Assembly: GCA_025457685.1 (NCBI GenBank)
Contig: JALOTV010000010.1
Coordinates: 1-32,094, forward strand
Reading direction: 5' to 3'
DNA: 32,094 bases
Source: Opitutaceae bacterium
GTDB lineage: Bacteria > Verrucomicrobiota > Verrucomicrobiia > Opitutales > Opitutaceae
Numbering within the stretch: position 1 is the first letter of the stretch; each line of letters starts with the position of its first letter. A program made the position numbers and the translations under genes. This document shows, piece by piece, positions 1 through 8,971 of the stretch. The notes beneath the pieces are model-generated. The model had not been told where the DNA came from. It saw nothing but the letters and a program-made list of their open reading frames with translations, and did not search any database.

Positions 1-1412
1 ACGTCGGAGATCTCGGCGGCGGAGGCGCGGCGGAGACGGTCGATGTCGCCGAAGCGCTCCATGAGGGCGGCGCGGCGCACGGGGCCGAGGCCGGGAAAAT
101 CGTCGAGCACGGACTCGCGGATTTTTTGCGAGCGGAGGTCGGCGTTGTAGGTGTTGGCGAAGCGGTGGGCCTCGTCGCGCAGGCGCTGGAGGAGGTGGAG
201 CGCGGGGGAGTTGAGCGGGAGATTCAGGGGCGTGCGCTCGTCGGGGAAGATGATGGTCTCGTGTTTCTTCGCGAGGCCGATGAGGGCGGGCGGGGTGAGG
301 TCGAGGGCGTAGAAGGCCTTGAGCGCGGCGCCGATCTGGCCGCGGCCGCCGTCGATGACGACGAGGTCGGGGAAGGGTTTACCTTCTTCGGCGAGGCGGC
401 GGTAGCGACGGCCTACCACTTCCTCCATGGCGCGGAAGTCGTCATTGCCGATGAAGCTCTTGATCTGGAAACGGCGGTAGTGATTTTTGTCGGGCCGGCC
501 GTCGGCGAAGTGGACCATGGAGGCGACGCAGTAAGTGCCGCTGATGTGGGAGATGTCGAAACACTCCAGGGTGCGCGGGGCGGGGGAGAGGCCGAGGGCG
601 CGGCCGAGTTCGGCGGAGGCCTCCTCGTCGGCGGTGATGACGGGGTGGTCGCGCTCGAACTTGCGGGTTTTTTGCAGGGTCTTTTCGAGGGCGAAGACGA
701 TGTCGCGCAGCTCGGCGGCTTGTTCGAAGTTTTGTTTCTCGGCGGCGGCGGCCATCTCTTCGCGCAGGGTTTCGAGCCATTCGCGGGATTTGCCCTCGAG
801 GAAGGCGCAGGCGTCGTCCACGCGGGCGCGGTAGGTCTCGGGCGTGACGATGTTTTCGAGCGCGTAGATCTCTTGGCGCACGTCGTCGTAGAGTTGCCAG
901 CGTCCGTCGGGCAGGAGCTGCGGGGTGGCGTCGCCGAGGAGGATGCCGAACTGGCGGCGCATCTGGGCGAGGGTTTTGCGCAGGAGGCCGGAATGGGCGA
1001 AGGGGCCGAAGTAGCGGGCGCGGTCTTCCTTGCGCAGGCGGGTGAGGCGGAAGCGCGGGAGGGCCTCGGCGAGGTCCACGCGCACGAGCAGGAAGCGTTT
1101 GTCGTCGATGAAGTCGGTGTTGTAGCGGGGCTTCCACTGCTTGATGAGTTTGCCCTCGAGCAGGAGGGCCTCGGGTTCGGACTTCACCTCGATGGTGTCG
1201 AAGTCGTGGATGAGGCCGATGAGCGCGCGGATCTTCGGGTGAACCGTCATGGCGCGCGACGGGGTGAAGTAGGAGGAGACGCGCTTCTTGAGGGCCTTGG
1301 CTTTGCCCACGTAGAGAATGCGGCCGAGGCGGTCCTTCATGAGATAGACGCCGGGTTTGTCGGGCAGGCGCCGGACTTTCTCCTTCAGGTTTACTGGGTC
1401 GCTCGCTGGCAT
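1..1412 (-). CDS. uvrC: UvrABC system protein C (excinuclease subunit C), 3' end truncated by window edge
   Basis: Minus-strand reading frame from ATG at 1412 (MPASDPVNLKEKVRRLPDKPGVYLMKDRLGRILYVGKAKALKKRVSSYFTPSR...) is a GIY-YIG N-terminus. The same frame near the window start reads ...VLDDFPGLGPVRRAALMERFGDIDRLRRASAAEISDV, a C-terminal HhH region, and contains VVIDGGRGQIGAALKAF. It is absent from the ORF track because it is open at the edge. Confidence 0.95.
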   Translation of the reverse strand, partial: MPASDPVNLKEKVRRLPDKPGVYLMKDRLGRILYVGKAKALKKRVSSYFTPSRAMTVHPKIRALIGLIHDFDTIEVKSEPEALLLEGKLIKQWKPRYNTDFIDDKRFLLVRVDLAEALPRFRLTRLRKEDRARYFGPFAHSGLLRKTLAQMRRQFGILLGDATPQLLPDGRWQLYDDVRQEIYALENIVTPETYRARVDDACAFLEGKSREWLETLREEMAAAAEKQNFEQAAELRDIVFALEKTLQKTRKFERDHPVITADEEASAELGRALGLSPAPRTLECFDISHISGTYCVASMVHFADGRPDKNHYRRFQIKSFIGNDDFRAMEEVVGRRYRRLAEEGKPFPDLVVIDGGRGQIGAALKAFYALDLTPPALIGLAKKHETIIFPDERTPLNLPLNSPALHLLQRLRDEAHRFANTYNADLRSQKIRESVLDDFPGLGPVRRAALMERFGDIDRLRRASAAEISD

Positions 1413-1450
1413 TTTCGAAAAGAGTCACCAAGGTGAAGGGTTCGCAACGT

Positions 1451-2812
1451 ATGGTTTCCAGTTCTGACACGTCCTCCGGTCTTTCCTCGCCCACGCCGCC
1501 CCGCGCGGCGCGTTATGAACTCATCACGCTTGGAGACGAATTGTTGCTAGGGCTGACGGCGAACAGCCACCTGACCTTCATCGGCGCGGCGCTGGGCCGA
1601 CGCGGGGTGATCCTGGGGCGCAACGTCACCATCACCGACGAGGCCGACGCGATCGCCGCGCAGTTTCGCGAAAGCTGGGCGCGGAGCGACGTCATCATTA
1701 CCACCGGCGGGCTCGGGCCGACCTGCGACGACCGCACGCGCGAGGTGATCGCCGGCGTGCTGGGCCAGGAGCTTGTATTTGAAGAGTCGATACGCGAGGC
1801 GATCGAGGCGCGTTTCGCCCGCATGGGGCGCAAGATGACGGAGAATAACCTCAAGCAGGCCTACCGTTTCTCACGCGGCGAGGTGTTGCCCAACGCCAAT
1901 GGCACCGCGCCCGGGCTTTGGGTGGAACAGGATGGCAAGGTGTTGGTGATGTTGCCCGGTCCGCCGAATGAGCTGCACCCAATGTTCACCGAGCAGGTGT
2001 TGCCCAAGCTAGCGGCGCTCGGGTTGGTGGCGGCCAAGGAGGCCTACGTGCAGGTGCGCACGGCGGGTATCGGCGAGAGCGCGCTGGAGATGCGCCTGCA
2101 GCCGCTGCTGGCGCCGTTTGGGGACGCGTTGAGCATCGCGTTTTGCGCGCATCAGGGGCAGGTCGACATGCGCTTGAGTTCGCCCTCGGGTGCGCTGGAC
2201 GAAGCCGCGCTGGACGAGCTCGCGCAGAAGTGCGCGGGGGCGCTCGGAGACGACTTCTTATGTTTCGGGCACGACTCGCTGGCGAAGGTGTGCGCGGATC
2301 TGCTGCGCGCGGGCGAGCACACGCTGGCGGTTGCGGAGACGGCGACGGGCGGGCTGCTGGCCAACTCGTTTACGGACATCGCGGGGGCCTCTAAGTTTTT
2401 TGCGGGCGGCTGCGTGTGCTACTCGAACGAGTCTAAGATGCAGCTGCTGGACGTGCCGGAGGACATCCTTATGCAACACGGCGCGGTGTCGGCGGAGAAC
2501 GCGGTCGCGATGGCGGCGGGCGTGGCCGAGCGGCTCGGAGCCGACTACGGTTTGGCGGTGACGGGTTTCGCGGGGCCGTGCGGCGGCACGAAGGAGAACC
2601 CGGTGGGCACCATTTTCCTGGCGCTCTACACGCCCGAGGGCGTGTGGTCGCGGCGCTTGAGCCAATCGGGACCGCGCTCCTCGGTGAAGCAGCGGGCGGT
2701 CAACGGAGCGTTGGACTGGTTGCGACGCGAGTTGGTGCGCGCGAAACGAGGCGGCACCCGCGCCCCCTTCGGCGGTGGCGACACCGCGACCAGGCACGCA
2801 CCTGGAGGCTGA
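1451..2812 (+). CDS. cinA: CinA-family protein (competence/damage-inducible protein, NMN amidase / ADP-ribose pyrophosphatase type)
   Basis: YELITLGDELLLGLTANSHLTFIGAALGRRG...ITTGGLGPTCDDRTREVIAGVLG, and a C-terminal domain AVAETATGGLLANSFTDIAGASKFFAGGCVCYSNESK...GLAVTGFAGPCGGTKENPVGTIFLAL. The track start at 1433 is GTG; the in-frame ATG at 1451 is more likely. Confidence 0.93.
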   Translation: MVSSSDTSSGLSSPTPPRAARYELITLGDELLLGLTANSHLTFIGAALGRRGVILGRNVTITDEADAIAAQFRESWARSDVIITTGGLGPTCDDRTREVIAGVLGQELVFEESIREAIEARFARMGRKMTENNLKQAYRFSRGEVLPNANGTAPGLWVEQDGKVLVMLPGPPNELHPMFTEQVLPKLAALGLVAAKEAYVQVRTAGIGESALEMRLQPLLAPFGDALSIAFCAHQGQVDMRLSSPSGALDEAALDELAQKCAGALGDDFLCFGHDSLAKVCADLLRAGEHTLAVAETATGGLLANSFTDIAGASKFFAGGCVCYSNESKMQLLDVPEDILMQHGAVSAENAVAMAAGVAERLGADYGLAVTGFAGPCGGTKENPVGTIFLALYTPEGVWSRRLSQSGPRSSVKQRAVNGALDWLRRELVRAKRGGTRAPFGGGDTATRHAPGG

Positions 2813-2855
2813 GGCCCGGCGAGTGTCTAGTGCCGCAATCGCGTGCCGCCTGTGA

Positions 2856-3770
2856 TCAACCGAGCAGGTTGCGCAGGGCTTGAAGGTATTTGTCGCGGGT
2901 GCGTGAAATCACTTCGGCAGGCAACGCGGGTGCGGGTGGCTGCTGGTTCCATTTCAAGGCGAGCAGGTGATCGCGCACGAACTGTTTGTCGTAGCTCGGA
3001 GGCGAGCAGTCGGGACGATAGTCGGCGGCAGGCCAGTAGCGGGAGGAATCGGGCGTGAGCACTTCGTCGATGAGCACGAGTTTGCCCGAGGCATCGGTGC
3101 CGAACTCGAACTTGGTGTCGGCGAGGATCATGCTGGCTCGGGCGGCGGTGTCGTGGCCAAATGAATACAGGGCGAGGCTGGTGGCCTTGACCGGCTCGTA
3201 GAGGGCGGGGCCGACGATGGCGGCGCCCTGGGCGTCGTCGATGGGGGCGTCGTGCTCGCCCTTGGGGGCCTTGGTGGTGGGGGTGAAAAGCGGGGCGGGC
3301 AGGCGGTCGGCTTGGCGCAGGCCGACGGGCAGGCGGTGGCCGCAGACCACGCCGGTCTTTTGGTAGGAGGACCAGCCGCTGCCGACGAGGTAGCCGCGCA
3401 CCACGCACTCGATGGCGAGGGGTTTTAATTTGCGCACGATCATGGAGCGCAGTTGCAGGTCGCGGTCGGTGATGCCGCGGCGGGCGAACTCGGCGTCTTG
3501 ATCGGGCAGGAGGTGATTCTCGATCAGGCCGGCGGTGCGGGCGAACCACCAGTGGCTCATCTGGGTGAGCAGGATGCCTTTGCCGGGGATGCCGTCGGGC
3601 AGGATGACGTCGAAGGCGGAAAGGCGGTCGGTGGCGACGAGCAGGAGGGCGTCGCCGAGATCGAAGATTTCGCGGACCTTGCCCGAGGCGATCTTGGGGA
3701 AAGGCAGGCCGTCGATGGACGTGCGGGCCTGGGCGGGAAGGGCGGCGGCGATCTCGGAGGTGGTGAGCAT
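2856..3770 (-). CDS. purC: Phosphoribosylaminoimidazole-succinocarboxamide synthase (SAICAR synthetase)
   Basis: LPFPKIASGKVREIFDLGDALLLVATDRLSAFDVILPDGIPGKGILLTQMSHWWF...ECVVRGYLVGSGWSSYQKTG...KFEFGTDASGKLVLIDEVLTPDSSRYWP. Start chosen at MLTTSEIAA (3770); the track start is 3815. Confidence 0.95.
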   Translation of the reverse strand: MLTTSEIAAALPAQARTSIDGLPFPKIASGKVREIFDLGDALLLVATDRLSAFDVILPDGIPGKGILLTQMSHWWFARTAGLIENHLLPDQDAEFARRGITDRDLQLRSMIVRKLKPLAIECVVRGYLVGSGWSSYQKTGVVCGHRLPVGLRQADRLPAPLFTPTTKAPKGEHDAPIDDAQGAAIVGPALYEPVKATSLALYSFGHDTAARASMILADTKFEFGTDASGKLVLIDEVLTPDSSRYWPAADYRPDCSPPSYDKQFVRDHLLALKWNQQPPAPALPAEVISRTRDKYLQALRNLLG

Positions 3771-3859
3771 GGACGAGGAGTCGAAGGGCAGGGGAGTGCC
3801 GCAGTCATCCCGCAAGGGAAAGGAAAAATCCGGGTGCGCGTATCGTCCGTCCTGCGCGC

Positions 3860-4507
3860 TCAGGACGCCAACTGCCGACGGGTGAAGCCCTTTTCGATCG
3901 CGTAGCGGATGAGTTGGGGGGTCGATTTCAGGTCGAGTTTCGCCATGATGTTGTGCCGGTGATTGCGCACCGTGCGGGGGCTCAGGCCCAACTGGGTGGC
4001 AATTTCTTCGTTGGTTTTACCATAACCGAGGTGGCCAAGTAGTTCCATTTCCCTTTCGGATAGGATCTTGTCGAAGGATTTTGCGTCGGCTCGCATGCGA
4101 GCACGCGCCTGGTGGACGCTGGCGCTGGCGTAAAATTCTCCGGCGAGAACGTTGCGCATCGCCTCGTGAAGCAGGTCCAAGGTTTGGAGGTTTTTGTCCA
4201 CAAATCCGTTCACACCCGCCGCGAACGCCCTATGCAGGGTGTATTCGTCCGTGTGGGAAGATAGGGCCAGTAGCTTTATCTCGGGCGAGAGCGTGCGCAG
4301 GGCGGGTGCCAGCTCGAGCCCATCGCCATCCGGCAGCACGACGTCGAGGAGCACCAAATCGGGGAGATGCAGTCGACAGAGTGCTAGTCCCTCGCCCACC
4401 GTATCCGCCGCATGGATAGTGGCATCCGGGTAGGTCTGGCGGCAGGTCATGACCAGCAGCTCCCGGATCAAGGTTTGGTCTTCGATGATGACGAGCTTCA
4501 TGGACAC
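3860..4507 (-). CDS. NarL/FixJ-family response regulator (REC + LuxR-type HTH)
   Basis: MKLVIIEDQTLIRELLV...DLVLLDVVLPDGDGLEL...ALSSHTDEYTLHRAFAAGVNGFVDK, then LSEREMELLGHLGYGKTNEEIATQLGLSPRTVRNHRHNIMAKLDLKSTPQLIRYAI. Confidence 0.93.
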   Translation of the reverse strand: MSMKLVIIEDQTLIRELLVMTCRQTYPDATIHAADTVGEGLALCRLHLPDLVLLDVVLPDGDGLELAPALRTLSPEIKLLALSSHTDEYTLHRAFAAGVNGFVDKNLQTLDLLHEAMRNVLAGEFYASASVHQARARMRADAKSFDKILSEREMELLGHLGYGKTNEEIATQLGLSPRTVRNHRHNIMAKLDLKSTPQLIRYAIEKGFTRRQLAS

Positions 4508-4566
4508 ATAGGAGAGCGAGGGGGCAAGGGGAGGAGCGCGTTCTCGCGCACGGACAAACCAAGTGA

Positions 4567-5292
4567 TCAGGACGTCGTGTTGCCGGGGTTGGCCGAGGTT
4601 GTGCGCGATACCCCGAGGCAGGTGTCGAGGGCGGCCAACTCGTCTCGTATGGGGCGACCGAGGCGCAGTTGCTCGGCCAAGTGGCGAGCCGCCTCGTGGA
4701 TGGAAAGCGCTCCCACCATCCCCGAGAGCGATACGAGATTATGCAAGGCCCTCAGGGCGGATTCTTTGTGGCCCTCGCTCATGGCTTGGCCAAATTTCAC
4801 ACGCTCGGCGGCAAATTGCTCCTGACTGCGCCCGACCAACAGACGACGTGTGGCCTTTTGCTCGCTAACCATTTCCGGAAAATTGGGGCCGATTGCTCCC
4901 GTGGGCGCCGAAACCACGCGGGAAAGGATTTCTTTCAACTGTATGTTGGTAAATCCTTTGTGTAGTATGCCGGAAATCCCCAGGCGCAGGCAAGTCGCGC
5001 GGGTATCCGGGCTGTCATCCGAGGTGATCGCGATAACCGGCGGAGCCTCGCGTCTGCCAAGGATGGTCTTGGCGAGTTCGGCACCACTCAGGCCCGGCAG
5101 GTTCCAATCCACACACACGAGGTGAACGGTTTCTTGGTCCAGCCTTCGCAAGGCCTCCTCCCCGTCCAAAGCCTGAACCACGCGATAGCCCAGTTGCCGC
5201 AAGGCCACTGCGACAAACACCCGATCCAGCAGCACATCGTCGACGACAAGGGCGGTCAAAGCGGGGTTTCTTTCGCGATTCATGGGCGTCAT
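4567..5292 (-). CDS. Response regulator with receiver domain and HPt-like C-terminal helical region
   Basis: REC core ALVVDDVLLDRVFVAVALRQLGYRVVQALDGEEALRRL...LVCVDWNLPGLSGAELAK...VIAITSDDSPDTRATCLRLGISGILHKGF. The C-terminal ALHNLVSLSGMVGALSIHEAARHLAEQL resembles the HPt pattern HxLKGxxxxxGA with K/G substituted. Confidence 0.85.
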   Translation of the reverse strand: MTPMNRERNPALTALVVDDVLLDRVFVAVALRQLGYRVVQALDGEEALRRLDQETVHLVCVDWNLPGLSGAELAKTILGRREAPPVIAITSDDSPDTRATCLRLGISGILHKGFTNIQLKEILSRVVSAPTGAIGPNFPEMVSEQKATRRLLVGRSQEQFAAERVKFGQAMSEGHKESALRALHNLVSLSGMVGALSIHEAARHLAEQLRLGRPIRDELAALDTCLGVSRTTSANPGNTTS

Positions 5293-5526
5293 GACTGTCT
5301 GTGGGGACTTCCTGATGTTGAAATCAGCCCTCGCTCATCTGGTTAATCATCAGGTTTTAAACTCACCTCAGGCACGCCGGTAGGTTTCTGGTGAGGGGGT
5401 GCGTGGCGCGTGCGTCGCCTCGGAAATCATCGCCTCGGTGCGTCCTAATCCGAACCGCGAAAAAAGTCCGGCAAGGGCCGTGGTGGAGGCGGTGGGTTTG
5501 CTGGGGTCGGCGAAAGCGTAAAACAT

Positions 5527-5765
5527 CGCGAGTTTTGACAAAAAATTGATGGACGTGCGATGCGATCCGCAACCCGGTAATAGGTGTGTTCATACTTATG
5601 CCATCATTATTAATAGGTAAATAATACCCTAAAATAGGCTGAATGCTCGGTGTAAAAAATTTGATAGGACTTTTGCCGGGGCGAGATGCTGGGGCTCGTC
5701 AATGCCTACGAATCAGGGTCTAACGTTACTTAACTGTTCGGGGCAGAGGCTCGTTCACCTATAAC
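5527..5765 (+). promoter_or_regulatory. AT-rich intergenic regulatory region upstream of the surface-protein locus
   Basis: Sharp AT-rich island (about 5590-5670) in an otherwise GC-rich window. Four ATAGG direct repeats at 5580, 5614, 5634 and 5664. Inverted repeat ATTATT-N8-AATAAT at 5606-5625. No confident sigma70 promoter pair was found. Confidence 0.45.
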
Positions 5766-8700
5766 ATGAAAAACCATCACCGCATCCCGACGCGGGCCAA
5801 GTGGCTACTGTCACTCGGCGCGCTGTTAGCGACCGGGGTTTCTTCCGTGTGGGCCTTTACGCCCGCCGGAACCGAGATCCGAAACCAATCGACGGCGACC
5901 TACTTGGACGCCGCCAACACGCCCCAAATCGCGACCTCCAACGAGGTCATCAACACCGTCGCTCCGCTTTACAGCGTGGTCGTCACGCCCAACGCGACCG
6001 GCGCCACCGGCTTCTTTGCCTACGACGGCACCCCCGCGCTTACCCAAGTTTCCGCGCCGGGCAATGTCGCCTACTACTCCTACATCCTCGAAAACACCGG
6101 TAACGCCCCGGATCGCTTCAACGCCGACGTGCGCGCCCGCGCCGCCGGTGGTGCCGTCATCGCGCCTTCGGCCGCCGGCATCGAGATTTACTACGACGCC
6201 AACGGCAACGGCTTCGTGGACGCCGGTGACGTCCTCTTGGACAACAGCACCGCCGGTTCCGCCGCCGCCACCCCGATCGTCAACCCCGGCCAGAAGATCC
6301 CTCTCGTCGTCGCGGTTCACACTCCCTCCTCCGCCACCGCCGCCCAGCGCATCGAGACCGATTTCCAGGTCACCGGCGTGACCGGCTCGGCCTCGGACGC
6401 CGCTTCCAACTGGAACCGCACCACCTTCGCCCCCGGCGTCGGCGTCGTCACCGCCTACAAGTCGGCTGACGTCACCTCCGTCGCCCCCGGCCGCCAGGAC
6501 GTCACCTACACCATCCAAGGCTCCAACACCGGCAGCGCCGCCGTCAGCTCGGTGATCTTCGCCACCGGCGTGGACACGTCCGGCGATGGCGCCGAAGACG
6601 TGGTCGAGGGTATCCTGATCGAGGACGAACTCGACATCACCAAGATCGATGTCGGCGCGAACTACGCCAACATCAACCCCAACACCACCGGCGGCCAGAT
6701 CAGCCCCTCGACCGCCATTCCGCTGTTCTGGGACGATGCCAACAGCCTCTGGACCGCGACCAAGCCCACCCAGGCCGCGTCCACCAGCGCCGGCGACATC
6801 GGGAAATACAAAATCGCGCTCTTCATCCCCGACGCCGACTCCGTCGATAACACCGGCAACGGCGCCTCCGATCCCGTGCTCTCGCCCGGCCAGAGCTACC
6901 GCATGTCCTTCACTGTGGACATCCGCGCAGGCATCACGGCCACGACCCTCGAGAACGAAGTGTCCGGTCAATACGTCTCCGGCGGCGTGACCCGCGACTT
7001 CGAGTCCAACATCCACATCATCGAGATCGGTGGCGACGCCAGCACCACCACGGTGGACGTCGAGCTGAGTCCCTACACCTTCCTGAACGGCACCACGGCC
7101 AACCTTTCGGCCATCACCAACGGCGCGAACCGCGGCGCGCTCGAGCACCCGGGCGTGGACGCCCTCGGCTTGAACGCCAGCGCCGACACCACCTCGGCCG
7201 GTTCCGAGACGGATGCCGACGCGCATCGCAACGCCGGCACCACCGTCACGTTCCCGCTCACGTTGACCAACCCCGTCGCCACTTCCAGCGCCACGGATGT
7301 GTTCAACATCAGCATCGTGTCGGGCGTTCCCTCCGGCTGGGTCGCCACCGTGTTCAAGGCTGACGGCATCACGCCTCTGGCCGATACCAACGGCGACAGC
7401 CGCCCCGACGTGGGCGAGGTCGTCCCGGGTGGGGTCGTTGACCTCGTGGTCAAGGTCGTCATCCCCGACAACAGCCCGGCCGTGCCCGCCGCATCCGTCA
7501 TCACGGTGCGCGCCACCTCGGTGAAACGGGACGCCAACACCACCGTCGTCGCCACCGACGACACGCTCCTGCGCATCCCCGAGGTTCGCCCCGCCGGCGT
7601 CGACATCGCCATCCGCGGCCAGGTCTCCGGCGACAACTCCGTCCAGACCGCCGGCGATGCCTCCGCCGATGACGACGACGATGCCACCGGCACCGCCGTC
7701 CAGCCCGGCTCCAACGTCGCCTTCGCCATCCAGGTGGCCAACATGCGTAACCGGCTCCAGAACGCCCCGCGCACCGCGGACGAGACCACCACCGCCGTGG
7801 ACACCTATCAGTTGTCCGTGACCAAGAACGGTCCCGTGGCCACCACCTTCGACGTCGTGCTCTTCCGCGACCTCAACGGCGACGGTGTGCTCGACGCTTC
7901 CGAGCTGAATCCGATCTCGGACACCGGCTTCCTCAGCCCGGTCGCCACCCTCACCGGCGCGCCCCTGGCTGTCGGCACCGCGAACCTGTTCAACCTCCTC
8001 GCCCGTGTCACCGTGCCGAGCGAGACCCCCGCCGGCGACTACTTCGTGGACGTCACCGCGACCTCGACCAACCGCTCCGCTCAGACCGACACCATGCGTT
8101 TGCTGGTCCGCGTCGTGGCCGCTCCGTCGATCTCGGTCATCCCCGACAACACCGCCACCGTCGTTCGCGGCGGCTCGGTGACCTTCAAGCACGTCGTGGT
8201 CAACACCGGTAACACCACCGGCACCGTCCAGCTCAGCACCGCGTTCCCCGCCGGCCTCTTCCCGACCGGCTACACCGCGGTGTTCGTCAGCGACACCGGC
8301 GCCATCCTCGGCACCGACGGCGTCACCTACGTGACCCCCAGCCTCGCCCCGAACCAGTCCCAGGAGTTCTACGTGCGCATCTTCGTGCCCGCGAACGCCT
8401 CGGTCGGCGCCACCGTGCCCCTGACCATCACTGGTAGCGGCACCGCCGGCGGCGCCACCCTCGGCGCGGCCACCGACGACGCCGTGGACATCATCACCGT
8501 GATCGACGGCAGCCTCGACCTCCAGAAGACCAACTCGCCCACCGGCGCCGTCCTCCCCGGCGGCACCATCGGCTACACCACGGTCTTCAAGAACCTCGGC
8601 GGCGCCAGCATCACCGACGTCGTCGTGTTTGACGCCATCCCCGCCAACTCGACGTTCGTCGCCGGCTCCCTCGCTGCCTCCGGTCTGCCCGCCGGCGTCA

Positions 8701-8879
8701 CCACCACCCTCGAATACAGCACCAACAGCGGTGTCTCGTGGGTCGCGGTCGAGCCCGCCGCCGCCAGCGTCACCAACGTGCGCGTGAAGCTCGTTCGCAC
8801 CGCCGCCCTCGGCGTGCCGCTCAACGGCCTGCTCCCCGGTGAGTCCGGCAGCTTCACCTTCCAGGTGACCGTCAAGTAA
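5766..8879 (+). CDS. Secreted DUF11-like repeat surface protein (1037 aa)
   Basis: Signal peptide MKNHHRIPTRAKWLLSLGALLATGVSSVWA, then FTPAGTEIRNQSTATYLDAANTPQIATSNEVINTV. Repeated Ig-like motifs (TVVRGGSVTFKHVVVNTGNTTGT; DLQKTNSPTGAVLPGGTIGYTTVFKNLGGASITDVVVFDAIP). Several DxNxDG loops. Confidence 0.9.
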   Translation: MKNHHRIPTRAKWLLSLGALLATGVSSVWAFTPAGTEIRNQSTATYLDAANTPQIATSNEVINTVAPLYSVVVTPNATGATGFFAYDGTPALTQVSAPGNVAYYSYILENTGNAPDRFNADVRARAAGGAVIAPSAAGIEIYYDANGNGFVDAGDVLLDNSTAGSAAATPIVNPGQKIPLVVAVHTPSSATAAQRIETDFQVTGVTGSASDAASNWNRTTFAPGVGVVTAYKSADVTSVAPGRQDVTYTIQGSNTGSAAVSSVIFATGVDTSGDGAEDVVEGILIEDELDITKIDVGANYANINPNTTGGQISPSTAIPLFWDDANSLWTATKPTQAASTSAGDIGKYKIALFIPDADSVDNTGNGASDPVLSPGQSYRMSFTVDIRAGITATTLENEVSGQYVSGGVTRDFESNIHIIEIGGDASTTTVDVELSPYTFLNGTTANLSAITNGANRGALEHPGVDALGLNASADTTSAGSETDADAHRNAGTTVTFPLTLTNPVATSSATDVFNISIVSGVPSGWVATVFKADGITPLADTNGDSRPDVGEVVPGGVVDLVVKVVIPDNSPAVPAASVITVRATSVKRDANTTVVATDDTLLRIPEVRPAGVDIAIRGQVSGDNSVQTAGDASADDDDDATGTAVQPGSNVAFAIQVANMRNRLQNAPRTADETTTAVDTYQLSVTKNGPVATTFDVVLFRDLNGDGVLDASELNPISDTGFLSPVATLTGAPLAVGTANLFNLLARVTVPSETPAGDYFVDVTATSTNRSAQTDTMRLLVRVVAAPSISVIPDNTATVVRGGSVTFKHVVVNTGNTTGTVQLSTAFPAGLFPTGYTAVFVSDTGAILGTDGVTYVTPSLAPNQSQEFYVRIFVPANASVGATVPLTITGSGTAGGATLGAATDDAVDIITVIDGSLDLQKTNSPTGAVLPGGTIGYTTVFKNLGGASITDVVVFDAIPANSTFVAGSLAASGLPAGVTTTLEYSTNSGVSWVAVEPAAASVTNVRVKLVRTAALGVPLNGLLPGESGSFTFQVTVK

Positions 8880-8910
8880 ACGCGCCTCGCCCTCAGCCAG
8901 ACCCTGCTTT

Positions 8911-8939
8911 GGCGCCCGTGAGCAATCCTCGCGGGCGCC
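8911..8939 (+). terminator. Strong stem-loop between the first and second surface-protein genes (terminator/attenuator candidate)
   Basis: GGCGCCCGTGAG-CAATC-CTCGCGGGCGCC: 12-bp stem (11 Watson-Crick plus one T.G), 5-nt loop, followed by only TTT. Lies 32 nt after the stop at 8879. Confidence 0.6.
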
Positions 8940-8971
8940 TTTGGCGCTGTCGCTGAACGGCCTCGGCCCGC

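Noticed and set aside
126-1436. 436-aa + strand ORF and 350-aa - strand ORF (442-1494)
   Set aside because: They overlap the clear uvrC frame on the minus strand and have compositionally biased, non-protein-like translations.
1413-1450. Very short uvrC/cinA divergent gap as a special bidirectional promoter
   Set aside because: Promoter elements may lie inside the coding regions and the exact start codons are uncertain.
3848-3867. Inverted repeat CGTCCTG-N6-CAGGACG at the 3' end of the NarL-type gene
   Set aside because: 7-bp stem without a T tract on either side; could be chance in GC-rich DNA, not confident enough to call a terminator.
5640-5765. Possible c-di-GMP-type riboswitch leader upstream of 5766
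   Set aside because: No match to the conserved GEMM core or tetraloop receptor on inspection; needs an Rfam covariance search.
5826-8192. 788-aa minus-strand ORF
   Set aside because: Antisense of the 1037-aa surface protein; G/V/D-rich artefact of codon bias.
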